Assembly (NCBI GenBank): GCA_002352425.1
Contig: DEIK01000098.1
Coordinates: 1 to 39,638 of the forward strand
Source: Rhodobacteraceae bacterium UBA2776
Lineage (GTDB): Bacteria > Pseudomonadota > Alphaproteobacteria > Rhodobacterales > Rhodobacteraceae
DNA length: 39,638 nucleotides
Reading direction: 5' to 3'
Shown here piece after piece: positions 16,318 through 24,047 of this stretch (positions within the stretch are counted from its first letter, which is position 1; the number at the start of each line of letters is the position of its first letter). The notes under the pieces were generated by a model that searched no databases, was not told where the DNA came from, and saw only the letters and a list, made by a program, of their open reading frames with translations. Made by a program: the position numbers and the translations under genes.

Positions 16318-17457
16318 TTATTGCCCCAACAGGCGCTCATGTTCTTGCAGCGCGAAACGGTCGGTCATGCCGGCAATATAGTCCGCCACCAGCCGCGCAA
16401 GGGTGGCTTCATCTGTCGCCGCCGCTACTTCCTTGGACCAATGCGCCGGCAATTGATCCGGTTTCGCCATGAACAGCGGGAACAGATCATGCACCACCCC
16501 CGTCACTTTTTCACGCATCTCGATCACCGAGGGGGCGCGGTACATGCGGGCAAACAAAAAGGCACGGATTTCCTTTAGGTCAGCAAACACCGGTGCCGAA
16601 AATTGCACAACCGCATGATCTGCCGCGCGGATGTCCTCAACCCGCTGTGGGTCAAGCGCCGCGATCAATCGACGGCTTTCCTCGATCACATCCGACACCA
16701 TAACCCCGAACACGCGGCGCAGGGCCTCGTGCCGACGCCGATAGCTGCCCAAATCGGGATAGAGCGCATCAACCTCGCGGTAGCAATCGCCAATAATCGG
16801 CAAGGCGATGATGTCCTCATCCGTGAACAATTCCGCACGAAGACCGTCCTGTAAGTCATGGTTATTATAGGCAATATCGTCAGATAGAGCCGCCACTTGC
16901 GCCTCGCCACTTGCGTAGGTGTCCAGTTCCAGATCATGTTGCGCGTTATATTCTGCCAACGCATAGGGCAGCACGCCGGTCACCGGCCCGTTGTGTTTGG
17001 CCAGCGCCTCCAGTGTCTCCCACGTCAGGTTCAGACCGTCCCATTCGGCGTAATGGCGCTCCAGCGATGTAACGATGCGGATCGCTTGCGCGTTGTGGTC
17101 AAATCCACCGTAGGGGGCCATGCTTTCGGCCAGTGCGTCCTCGCCCGTGTGACCAAACGGCGTATGTCCCAAATCATGGGCCAATGCCACGGCCTCGGTC
17201 AGTTCACCATTCAGGCCCAAAGCCCCCGCAATGGTACGGGCCACCTGAGCAACCTCGATGGAGTGCGTGAGCCTTGTGCGGAAATAGTCGCCCTCATGCT
17301 CCACAAAAACCTGGGTTTTGTGTTTCAGCCGACGAAACGCCGACGCGTGAATAATGCGGTCCCTATCCCGTTGAAAACAAGATCGAAACGCGCTTTCCTC
17401 TTCACCAAACAACCGCCCCCTGGCCATCAATGGATCGGACGCATAAACCTTTAGCAT
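16318..17457 (-). CDS. dgt: dGTP triphosphohydrolase-like HD protein
   Basis: HD-superfamily enzyme hydrolysing dNTPs to nucleoside and triphosphate. Metal site residues are visible: His in RLTHSIEVAQVAR, the HD pair in EAVALAHDLGHTPFGHTGED, and Asp in ALSDDIAYNNHDLQDGLR. Also FRRLKHKTQVF near the N-terminus. 379 residues from ATG 17457 (MLKVYASDP); an upstream TTG at 17484 lacks an SD. It faces away from erpA, and the two share a short divergent promoter region. Confidence 0.92.
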   Translation of the reverse strand: MLKVYASDPLMARGRLFGEEESAFRSCFQRDRDRIIHASAFRRLKHKTQVFVEHEGDYFRTRLTHSIEVAQVARTIAGALGLNGELTEAVALAHDLGHTPFGHTGEDALAESMAPYGGFDHNAQAIRIVTSLERHYAEWDGLNLTWETLEALAKHNGPVTGVLPYALAEYNAQHDLELDTYASGEAQVAALSDDIAYNNHDLQDGLRAELFTDEDIIALPIIGDCYREVDALYPDLGSYRRRHEALRRVFGVMVSDVIEESRRLIAALDPQRVEDIRAADHAVVQFSAPVFADLKEIRAFLFARMYRAPSVIEMREKVTGVVHDLFPLFMAKPDQLPAHWSKEVAAATDEATLARLVADYIAGMTDRFALQEHERLLGQ

Positions 17458-17468
17458 AGCCCTGCCTG

Positions 17469-17497
17469 TTGTCGCCTCTACCAAACGTGCTTATATG
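17469..17497 (+). promoter_or_regulatory. Promoter of erpA
   Basis: TTGTCG (17469-17474), 17-bp spacer, TATATG (17492-17497). The expected transcript start near 17504 gives a leader of about 27 nt. On the other strand TATAAG-like sequence in the same place could serve dgt. No Iron-Rhodo or IscR-type box was recognised by eye. Confidence 0.4.
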
Positions 17498-17530
17498 GTA
17501 GTTGCAACAGGAATGAAACGGCGGATCATC

Positions 17531-17860
17531 ATGGACATCACCCTTCCCCCTTCGGTAACGCCGCGCGCTTTTGAGCGTTTGGCCGAGATCAACGCAGATG
17601 GCGACGTGAAAGTGCTGCGTGTCGCGGTTGAAGGTGGCGGTTGTTCGGGCTTTCAATATGAAATCACTCTGGGCGACACGGCAGAGGGTGACCTGGTGCT
17701 GGAAAGCGATGGGCAGAAAGTGGCGATTGACGAAATATCATTGCCATTCCTGTCAAATGCCGTGATTGATTTCGCCGATGAATTGATCGGCGCGCGCTTC
17801 GTGATCAACAATCCGAACGCCACCAGCAGCTGCGGATGTGGCACATCTTTTTCGATGTAA
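17531..17860 (+). CDS. erpA: Iron-sulfur cluster insertion protein (IscA/ErpA, A-type carrier)
   Basis: Binds and delivers Fe-S clusters to apo-proteins. The three conserved cysteines are present: GGGCSGFQYE and the C-terminal SSCGCGTSF. 109 residues from ATG 17531 (MDITLPPSV); in-frame ATGs at 17495 and 17513 have worse SD spacing. It stands alone rather than in an suf/isc cluster, divergent from dgt. The distinction between ErpA and IscA cannot be made by motif alone. Confidence 0.88.
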   Translation: MDITLPPSVTPRAFERLAEINADGDVKVLRVAVEGGGCSGFQYEITLGDTAEGDLVLESDGQKVAIDEISLPFLSNAVIDFADELIGARFVINNPNATSSCGCGTSFSM

Positions 17861-18114
17861 TTGCCGTTACGGCACCATATCGGCACTATTATGACACACC
17901 AATTGTGGTATTCGCACCCGTTTGCCCCTCAAGATACCTTGTTTAAGCTGTGAAAATACGCCAAATATGGAATAAGCAAAAATCAGCCGAGCAGGGAAAC
18001 CACAGCTGGCACGGGTAATTTAGGCGTATATCGAGTGATGGCATTGTATTTCATATTTTCTGGCGATTCTTTGCCCCCCAACAGGTGCATTATCCGCAAC
18101 ATCGAGGCCCGATC
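17861..18114. other. 254-bp intergenic stretch after erpA
   Basis: Immediately after the erpA stop, TGCCG-TTA-CGGCA could form a small 5-bp hairpin without a T tract. The rest is AT-rich with no convincing ORF; a minus-strand open frame that runs into the next gene is a shadow. An SD (GAGG) for the OmpA-type gene lies at the right end. Confidence 0.4.
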
Positions 18115-19827
18115 ATGAGCGTCGATGAAGAAGACTATGAGGTCCATGTTTTTGCCACCACCGATCAGGATGGGTATTCCGATGGGCTGGAACCCGAACC
18201 CGAAGTTATCGCCCCGCCGCATGCCCATGAAAAGATCGGCAGCACCGGATTGATCCGGATTGGGTTGATTTTGTTTATCATTGCTGGCTCGCTGTTTTCC
18301 ATTCACCGCATGTGGGGCGCGCAAATTGCCCGCTATTATTTAGACGTCCCAGCCCCTGATGAACAATTCGCGCCGATTGATCCGCTGGTCTATTCCGAGG
18401 CCGTGGATGTCTGGAGCCTGACACGGGCCAATTTGCGGATCAGCCAAACCGCAAAAGACGCGGCAACGCAGGAAACCAGCGAGGCCGACACCCTGATCAA
18501 GACGTTGCAAAAGGCGCTGGTCGTGGCTGGGCAATCCGTTGACACCAGCACCGAGGCCTTAAGCGCGGCCGACGCCGCCCAGAGCGCGGCAGAGACACAG
18601 GTGTCCGAATTGGCGGGTTCCGGTTTGAAATCCGAACTTGATGCAGCCTCTGCCCAAGTTGCGGCAGATGATGACCGTTTGGCCAAGGCCGAGGCGAGTT
18701 TCGCGGCCGCCCAACGGGACACATCGGAAATCGAGCGCACTGTAGAGCAACTGGGCAAGGCCACCGATGCGGCTTTGGTGGCAATCGAGGCCTCGGAAGC
18801 GGCCCAAGCGGCTGCCAGTTCAGCCGGTGAAATGATTGCCCAGAGCCAAGGTGAAGAAGCCGAGAACCCCTCGTTGCTTGCCCGTCTGACGTTCAATATT
18901 TTCAGCGAAACAGAGAACCAGGTCAGCGGCGCTGAACGCGCCCGCGAGGCCGCCGCCACCGCGTTGGCCACGGGCGAATCCCAACTGGCCGAAGCCTCGG
19001 ATATTGAGGCCACTCTGGAGGCTGCGCGCGATGCAGCCCGCACCACGGCCGCCAACGCATTGGTTGAAAAAACGCGACTACAGGCGCTCTATAAACAGCT
19101 GGTGCTGGACCGGGAGGCCGCCGCCAAGGCGCTGACGGTCGCGCAAGCTGCGCAAGCCGCCGCCGCAACAGAGTTGAGCGACAATCAGGGCGTTAAGGAA
19201 CTGGCGTTGAGCAAGTTGACCGAGGCCCGCAACACGCTAAAAGTGGCCACAGCCAAGGCCGACGTGGCCTCTGATGACATCGCCACGGCACAGACGCATT
19301 TTGATGTTGCCCAAACAGAGCTGACAGCCCTGCGCAACAAGCGCGCCCTGCGCAGCGCGGTGGTTTTGGCCGAAGTCAATTCGCTGTTTGCCGATGAATT
19401 GCGTACCGAAATCGGCCTGCCCAACACCGCAGACCCAACCAGCGACCGGTTTGCGCTTTCAAGCGAGGTGTTGTTTGAATCTGGTGCGGCTGATTTGGGT
19501 CAGGCTGGCAAGGCCGAGTTGGAAAAAATGGCTATGATCCTAAAGCGGGTGATTAAGTCGATCCCCGCGGATGTCAGTTGGGTTTTGCGGATCGACGGGC
19601 ATACTGACAACCAACCGCTGAGCGGAAATGGCCCGTTTTCGGACAATTGGCAGCTTAGTCAAGCGCGGGCTTTGGCGGTGGTGAAATACCTGATCACCAA
19701 GCAAGGCATCTCGCCGACCTATTTGGCCGCCAACGGGTTCGGTCAATATCAGCCAATCCGCAGCGGCAATGGCAACGCCGATCTGGCCATCAATCGGCGG
19801 ATCGAACTGTTCATCACACCAAAATAG
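18115..19827 (+). CDS. OmpA-domain protein with long periplasmic coiled coil
   Basis: 570 residues: an acidic cytoplasmic head (1-44), one TM helix (about 46-66, GLILFIIAGSLFSIHRMW), a very Ala/Glu-rich helical region (about 90-430) and a C-terminal OmpA/MotB peptidoglycan-binding domain (about 447-570; LRIDGHTDNQPL and NWQLSQARALAVVKYL keep the Asp and Arg that hold diaminopimelate). It resembles MotB or TolA in layout, an inner-membrane anchor reaching the cell wall, but no motA-type partner is beside it. The ATG at 18115 has GAGG seven bases upstream. Exact role unknown; envelope tether or stator-like protein is inferred. Confidence 0.85.
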   Translation: MSVDEEDYEVHVFATTDQDGYSDGLEPEPEVIAPPHAHEKIGSTGLIRIGLILFIIAGSLFSIHRMWGAQIARYYLDVPAPDEQFAPIDPLVYSEAVDVWSLTRANLRISQTAKDAATQETSEADTLIKTLQKALVVAGQSVDTSTEALSAADAAQSAAETQVSELAGSGLKSELDAASAQVAADDDRLAKAEASFAAAQRDTSEIERTVEQLGKATDAALVAIEASEAAQAAASSAGEMIAQSQGEEAENPSLLARLTFNIFSETENQVSGAERAREAAATALATGESQLAEASDIEATLEAARDAARTTAANALVEKTRLQALYKQLVLDREAAAKALTVAQAAQAAAATELSDNQGVKELALSKLTEARNTLKVATAKADVASDDIATAQTHFDVAQTELTALRNKRALRSAVVLAEVNSLFADELRTEIGLPNTADPTSDRFALSSEVLFESGAADLGQAGKAELEKMAMILKRVIKSIPADVSWVLRIDGHTDNQPLSGNGPFSDNWQLSQARALAVVKYLITKQGISPTYLAANGFGQYQPIRSGNGNADLAINRRIELFITPK

Positions 19828-19834
19828 ACATGGG

Positions 19835-20728
19835 TTACAGGACAGCCATTTCATAGCCCCGTGCAACGGGTCTGGCGGCGATCAATTCGGGTGAAATTTC
19901 CGACACTTCGGGAAAGATTTCTTTGATCTCGGCCATCAGTTCGCTTTCCTCAAAGCACAAGTATTCGCCGATCAAAAAGCTTTCGGTTGGGGCCCCTTCG
20001 GCGTAGATCACCTCGTGGTTGTCAAACATCAAATGGATGTAATCCACCGCGTCACAGGGCGCTTTCAAAATGGTACAATCGTTCAGCAGTTTATTGGCGG
20101 CGCATAGCACTTCATCCTCGCCGAAGAACAGCTCGGCGCGCCAGTCTTGCAACAACATCCTGTGTTGCGGTGAAACCCGCAGATCACGACGGTTGCCAAT
20201 CGAACCTGCCTTGAACAAGATTGGCGCCAAGTCACCCCGCCCGGTCACGCGGCGGCTGCCTATCCAGCGGATGGCTTGCGCCCCGTTATCCTTGGTCAGG
20301 ACCAAATCACCGACTTTCAATTCCTCAATCGGCATTTCGCCATTGGGGGTGCCAATCATCGTGCCTTTTGTAAAACAAGGCGGTCCCAAATCACCCACAG
20401 GCATCTGGGTACTGTTGGTTACATAACTCACGGCCGTGGCACTGCCAGCCACCAGAACCGAGCCATCGTTAGGGGTGAAATACCGCGCACCGTCCGCCGT
20501 GTAAAAGGTGGTACCGACATGGGTGGTGCCATCAATCGTCACCGTGTCGTCAACCCAGACATTGGTCACATTGCTGCCGTTGACCTGATCCGATCCATCC
20601 ACACGGATAAACCCATCCCCATCCGCGTCATTCAAGGTGATCGTTATAACGCTAACAGTGGCCGGCAAGCCTGGAGGGTTACCGGGATCGAAATTGCCAC
20701 CTAGGGCCTGATCTGTATATGTTACCAT
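19835..20728 (-). CDS. Hint (hedgehog/intein)-domain protein, probably exported
   Basis: 297 residues. The N-terminal 110 residues are Gly/Asp/Thr-rich with a calcium-site-like DADGDG (residues 34-39). From residue 118 a Hint domain begins: Cys118 in PPCFTKGTMI, EELKVGDLVLT, IRWIGSRRV, and His189 in RVSPQHRML. Such Hint_2-type proteins are common in roseobacters, often with type I secretion substrates. There is no signal peptide and no C-terminal extein after the domain. If active, it would cleave at Gly-Pro-Pro/Cys118 and release the N-terminal part. It is convergent with the OmpA-type gene (7-bp gap). Confidence 0.85.
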   Translation of the reverse strand: MVTYTDQALGGNFDPGNPPGLPATVSVITITLNDADGDGFIRVDGSDQVNGSNVTNVWVDDTVTIDGTTHVGTTFYTADGARYFTPNDGSVLVAGSATAVSYVTNSTQMPVGDLGPPCFTKGTMIGTPNGEMPIEELKVGDLVLTKDNGAQAIRWIGSRRVTGRGDLAPILFKAGSIGNRRDLRVSPQHRMLLQDWRAELFFGEDEVLCAANKLLNDCTILKAPCDAVDYIHLMFDNHEVIYAEGAPTESFLIGEYLCFEESELMAEIKEIFPEVSEISPELIAARPVARGYEMAVL

Positions 20729-20800
20729 CGTTTTGTCCTGCTTTCACAAACACTTAGCCTCGATCCCTGTTTCTATTTCTTTAAAATTGTCTACTTTACC

Positions 20801-20815
20801 TTAGGGAACACTTAA
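20801..20815. promoter_or_regulatory. CtrA-like box TTAG-N7-TTAA
   Basis: TTAG-GGAACAC-TTAA differs by one base from the CtrA consensus TTAA-N7-TTAA. It lies 73 bp upstream of the Hint gene start. A separate TTAACCAT occurs at 20885-20892, 63 bp before the xthA ATG. Such words are common in AT-rich spacers, so this is a weak call. Confidence 0.3.
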
Positions 20816-20954
20816 CTATATCGCCGCCGATTGTGTCTAAATCGGGGAGAACTGGTGGTCATTTGGTGCATTGTTTCGTTTTCGTTAACCATAACTGGGC
20901 TTGAGCCCGCCCCACTTTCCCCGCTACACCAAGGATGCAAACAGGAGAACCGCC

Positions 20955-21734
20955 ATGAAAATTGCCACGTTCAACATCAACGGCATCAAAGCCCGTATAA
21001 ACGCGCTGCCAGAGTGGTTGTCTGAGCGTCAGCCTGACGTTGCCCTGTTGCAAGAGATCAAAACCGTCGATGAGGGGTTTCCATCCGAGATGTTCGAGGA
21101 CATGGGGTATCGCGTCGAGGTGCATGGACAAAAGTCGTTCAACGGGGTGGCGATCCTCTCAAAATTACCGCTGGAGGACGTAACACGCGGCCTGCCCGGC
21201 GATGATGAAGACGAACAGGCCCGCTGGATCGAGGCCACCGTTATGGGCGATGTTCCGGTGCGGGTTTGCGGGTTGTACTTGCCCAATGGCAACCCCTGTC
21301 CGGGACCGAAATATGATTACAAACTGGCCTGGATGCAGCGGCTATACGCCCGCGCGCAAGAATTACTGGCCTCGGAAGAACCTGCCTTAATGGCGGGAGA
21401 TTACAATATCATCCCCCAAGCCGAAGATGCAACCCGCCCTGATGCCTGGCGTGAAGATGCGCTGTTTCGCCCCGAGAGCCGCGCGGCGTGGCGCAAGATT
21501 TTGAACCTTGGATTTACCGAGGCGTTTCGGGCCCGCGTGCATGGCCCTGAGCATTACAGCTTTTGGGACTATCAATCCGGGGCATGGAACAAGAACGACG
21601 GCATCCGGATTGACCATTTCCTAATGACGCCGCAATGCGCGGACCTGTTGACGGATTGCCAGATTGATTCCGAAATCCGCGGCCGCGAAAAACCCTCGGA
21701 CCACGTGCCGGTTTGGGTTGAATTGGCGGCCTAG
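20955..21734 (+). CDS. xthA: Exodeoxyribonuclease III
   Basis: AP endonuclease and 3'-5' exonuclease of base-excision repair. Motifs: KIATFNINGIKARI, ALLQEIKTVD (metal Glu), YLPNGNP, LMAGDYNIIP, and the catalytic IRIDHFLMTP and KPSDHVPVWVEL. 259 residues from the ATG at 20955, with AGGAG seven bases upstream. Its stop codon overlaps the stop of the convergent TfoX/YjbR-like gene by three bases (CTAG). Confidence 0.96.
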   Translation: MKIATFNINGIKARINALPEWLSERQPDVALLQEIKTVDEGFPSEMFEDMGYRVEVHGQKSFNGVAILSKLPLEDVTRGLPGDDEDEQARWIEATVMGDVPVRVCGLYLPNGNPCPGPKYDYKLAWMQRLYARAQELLASEEPALMAGDYNIIPQAEDATRPDAWREDALFRPESRAAWRKILNLGFTEAFRARVHGPEHYSFWDYQSGAWNKNDGIRIDHFLMTPQCADLLTDCQIDSEIRGREKPSDHVPVWVELAA

Positions 21735-22035
21735 CCCGCGACGCAAGCACAGGCAGCAACGGCCACCGCGGGCCACTGACCCTCATGCTCAGGCGACACC
21801 TGCACCCATTCGCGCATGGCACGGCCTTTGCCTGAGGGACCGAAAAACTGCGCGCCTTCAAGGGCCAATGCATGGGCGTGGATGTCCCCTGTCAGTTTTA
21901 AAGCCATCGCGTCTTGGAAATAGACAACAAAGGCTTTGTCACCAATTTTAAAGCAAGGTTTGCCAAACATCTGGCTTTGCTCTGCGCCCTCGATTTGCTG
22001 GCCGATGTCGAAAAGTCGCTGCTGGGTAGGATCAT
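21731..22035 (-). pseudogene. Small TfoX/YjbR-like gene with probable frameshift after the start codon
   Basis: A clear reading from about 22033 to 21731 gives DPTQQRLFDIGQQIEGAEQS, then MFGKPCFKIGDKAF and SGKGRAMREWVQV, the pattern of a small conserved protein with a TfoX/YjbR-like look (family call tentative). That frame has no ATG, GTG, TTG or CTG before the internal Met at 21970. An ATG with AAGG seven bases upstream sits at 22035-22033 but in another frame; one extra base (ATG-GAT instead of ATG-AT) would give MDPTQQ and about 101 residues. Hence either a one-base deletion, a sequencing error, or initiation at 21970 giving a 79-residue protein. Confidence 0.6.
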
Positions 22036-22136
22036 AAAATTGACCTTGTTGGCGACTGACAGCCTAATCCCAGTCGGGTGCGATGCAAAGGTGTCTTGCC
22101 AGCCGCTCATCAAGCCTTACGGCATTCTTCGCACCC

Positions 22137-22166
22137 GCGAAAAGTGCCCGCAAGGGCACGATGAGC
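22137..22166 (-). repeat. 30-nt 3'-end hairpin element, family 1, copy A
   Basis: Minus strand: GCTCATC, stem GTGCCC-TTGC-GGGCAC, then TTTTCGC. It starts seven bases after the stop of the FAD monooxygenase in the same direction, so it can serve as its terminator. The flanks GCTCRTC and TTYTCGC are shared with the copies at 24900 and 32734, while the stem bases differ in a compensatory way. Confidence 0.7.
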
Positions 22167-22172
22167 TGCCGC

Positions 22173-23348
22173 CTAGCTCTGGGTCACATCGTGCCCGTAT
22201 ATCCAGTCGAATTTCTTCAGCGCAAGTGAAGGCGCAACCGTGCTGCCCAGCTTTAACGCCGCATGGGCGGCCAGGCGCATTGGCCCAGCCGGCAGGTGGT
22301 AGTTGCGGGCGTTTTTGCTGGCCGCATCAATGACCTTGCTGGCGCGGGTGTGGCGGCGGGTTTGGTAGTTGCGCAAACCTGTTTCAATCGCGTCGGCTTT
22401 TTCAAGTGAATCCGCCAGCACCCAGGCGTCCTCCAGCGCCATCACAGCCCCTTGGGCCATGAACGGCAAGGTTGGATGGGCAGCATCGCCAAGGATCGCG
22501 CTGCGCCCGCTGTGCCATTTCGCAGCCACCGGATGACGAAACAGCCCCCAGAGGTAAACGGTTTGGACACGTGCCAAAAGCGCCTGAACCTCTGAGCCAA
22601 AATCTGCAAAAACACGCTGCAAATTGGCCGGATCATCCTGAAAGTTCCACCCTTCAGCCGCCCATTCATCACGTTCCTGCACCGCCACAATGTTCAACAT
22701 TGTGCCGCCACGCAGCGGATAGACCACCAAGTGTCGCCCTGCCCCCATATAGACCTTGGCCACGGCGGGCTCATCGCCGGTGGCAGGGATAACCGTGCGC
22801 CAAGCCACTTGTTTGGTGAAAAACGGAGGGCGGTCGCCGTTCAAAGCCACGCGCAGCTTGGAATGCAAACCATCCGCACCGATCACAATATCCGGTGTCA
22901 AAACCTCTCCCTTGGCCATCTGAATCTGTGTGGTATCGCCCTGCAAGGTTACATCGGCAACCTGTTGGGACAGCATGATCTCTACCCCAGCCTGTTGTGC
23001 TGTATGCGCCAATACATTGACCAAATCGGCGCGATGCACGAAGTAGTAATGCTGATCGGCGGCAAAACGCTGGAAATCCAGCTGGAAAACCGGTGCGGCT
23101 GTAGTGCCGTTTAACAGGCACATGCCTTGACCGCGAACGGAACATTGCGCCAATGCCTCACCCACGCCAAGCGCGCGTATCACCGCAAACCCATTGGGGC
23201 CAATTTGCAGGCCCGCCCCAACTTCGGTGATCGCGTCGGCCTGCTCCAAAACGGTGACCTGCGCGCCGCGCTGCGCCAAAGCCGTTGCCGCTGCCAAACC
23301 GCCAATTCCGCCGCCCAAGACTGTGATCTGCTGCTTATCCAAAGCCAC
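22173..23348 (-). CDS. FAD-dependent monooxygenase (salicylate/3-hydroxybenzoate hydroxylase type)
   Basis: Flavoprotein aromatic hydroxylase of the UbiH/salicylate hydroxylase group, about 391 residues. FAD-binding GGGIGGLAAATALAQRGAQV at the N-terminus, the DG motif VIGADGLHSKLRVAL, and the GD motif AILGDAAHPTLPFMAQGAVM. The start is a GTG at 23348 (VALDKQQITVLGGG) with GGGGAT eight bases upstream; an upstream TTG-type extension would read through the dksA terminator. The substrate is not determinable from sequence, and no aromatic-degradation genes are next to it. Confidence 0.86.
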   Translation of the reverse strand: MALDKQQITVLGGGIGGLAAATALAQRGAQVTVLEQADAITEVGAGLQIGPNGFAVIRALGVGEALAQCSVRGQGMCLLNGTTAAPVFQLDFQRFAADQHYYFVHRADLVNVLAHTAQQAGVEIMLSQQVADVTLQGDTTQIQMAKGEVLTPDIVIGADGLHSKLRVALNGDRPPFFTKQVAWRTVIPATGDEPAVAKVYMGAGRHLVVYPLRGGTMLNIVAVQERDEWAAEGWNFQDDPANLQRVFADFGSEVQALLARVQTVYLWGLFRHPVAAKWHSGRSAILGDAAHPTLPFMAQGAVMALEDAWVLADSLEKADAIETGLRNYQTRRHTRASKVIDAASKNARNYHLPAGPMRLAAHAALKLGSTVAPSLALKKFDWIYGHDVTQS

Positions 23349-23360
23349 GTCGTCTATCCC

Positions 23361-23394
23361 CAATAAAAAACACCGAAGCGTTGCCGCTCCGGTG
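23361..23394 (-). terminator. Rho-independent terminator of dksA
   Basis: Minus strand CACCGGAGCG / CGCTTCGGTG, ten positions with one mismatch, TTGC-type loop (GCAA on the minus strand), followed by TTTTTTATTG. It lies 48 nt past the dksA stop and ends just before the SD of the monooxygenase gene. Confidence 0.85.
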
Positions 23395-23441
23395 CCGAAA
23401 TGTCCTAGATCCAAACCATCGTCATTGATCTAAACCATGTT

Positions 23442-23864
23442 CTAGTCGTCGCGGTGGATCTTTTCGCGGCGCTCGTGCTTTTCTTGCGCCTCAAGCGACA
23501 TAGTCGCGATCGGGCGCGCATCAAGACGCTTCAACGAAATTGGTTCGCCCGTTTTGGAGCAATAACCGAATTCACCCTCATCAATCCGACGCAGGGCCTG
23601 ATCAATTTTACCAACCAGCTTGCGCTGACGATCACGAGTGCGCAATTCCAGCGCCCGACCAGTTTCTTCCGAGGCGCGATCCGCGTCGTCGGGAATGTTA
23701 CGTGCACCATCTTGAAGCGCTTCAATGGTGTCTTTGCCATCCAAAGCGATATCTTCTTTCCATGCGATCAATTTGCGCCGAAAATATTCCAGTTGGCGGT
23801 CGTTCATGAACGGCTCGTCTTCTGCTGGACTATAATCATCGGGCAAGAAAACTTCGGCTTTCAT
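23442..23864 (-). CDS. dksA: RNA polymerase-binding protein DksA, zinc-ligand-poor
   Basis: DksA enters the RNA polymerase secondary channel and mediates ppGpp-dependent control of rRNA and amino-acid promoters. The coiled-coil tip DxxDxA is present (DDADRAS). Of the four zinc-finger cysteines of E. coli DksA only the first remains: FGYCSKTGEP and ATMSLEAQE give C-T-S-A. This resembles the C-T-T-A pattern of Pseudomonas aeruginosa DksA2, so zinc is probably not needed. 140 residues from ATG 23864, with GGGAG five bases upstream; the frame extends ten codons further. Divergent from the MoxR gene. Confidence 0.92.
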   Translation of the reverse strand: MKAEVFLPDDYSPAEDEPFMNDRQLEYFRRKLIAWKEDIALDGKDTIEALQDGARNIPDDADRASEETGRALELRTRDRQRKLVGKIDQALRRIDEGEFGYCSKTGEPISLKRLDARPIATMSLEAQEKHERREKIHRDD

Positions 23865-24014
23865 ACCTTCTCCCTCTTGCATTCCATTTGCCATTTAAAC
23901 TGACATCTCTGTCTATGGCACCCTCTACCTGTGGGTGATCTATTCGAATCTACGTCCTTTGTCACGCCCCATTCTCAGCCATTGATACAAAGTGATCAAA
24001 CAGCTATGAATTGC

Positions 24015-24028
24015 TTGAGATCAATCAA
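24015..24028. promoter_or_regulatory. FNR/FnrL-like box TTGAG-N4-ATCAA
   Basis: TTGAG-ATCA-ATCAA differs by one base from TTGAT-N4-ATCAA. It ends 19 bp before the MoxR start. If the transcript starts nearby it would fit repression or anaerobic control of MoxR. Only one imperfect site, so tentative. Confidence 0.3.
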
Positions 24029-24047
24029 ACAGGCCCAAGCAAACATT

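Noticed and set aside
17983..18324. 113-codon minus-strand frame before the OmpA-type gene
   Set aside because: It runs antisense through the start of a well-supported gene, has no SD, and no recognisable motif.
20901..20954. Longer xthA start at 20901
   Set aside because: The ATG at 20955 has an ideal SD and matches the family N-terminus KIATFNING.
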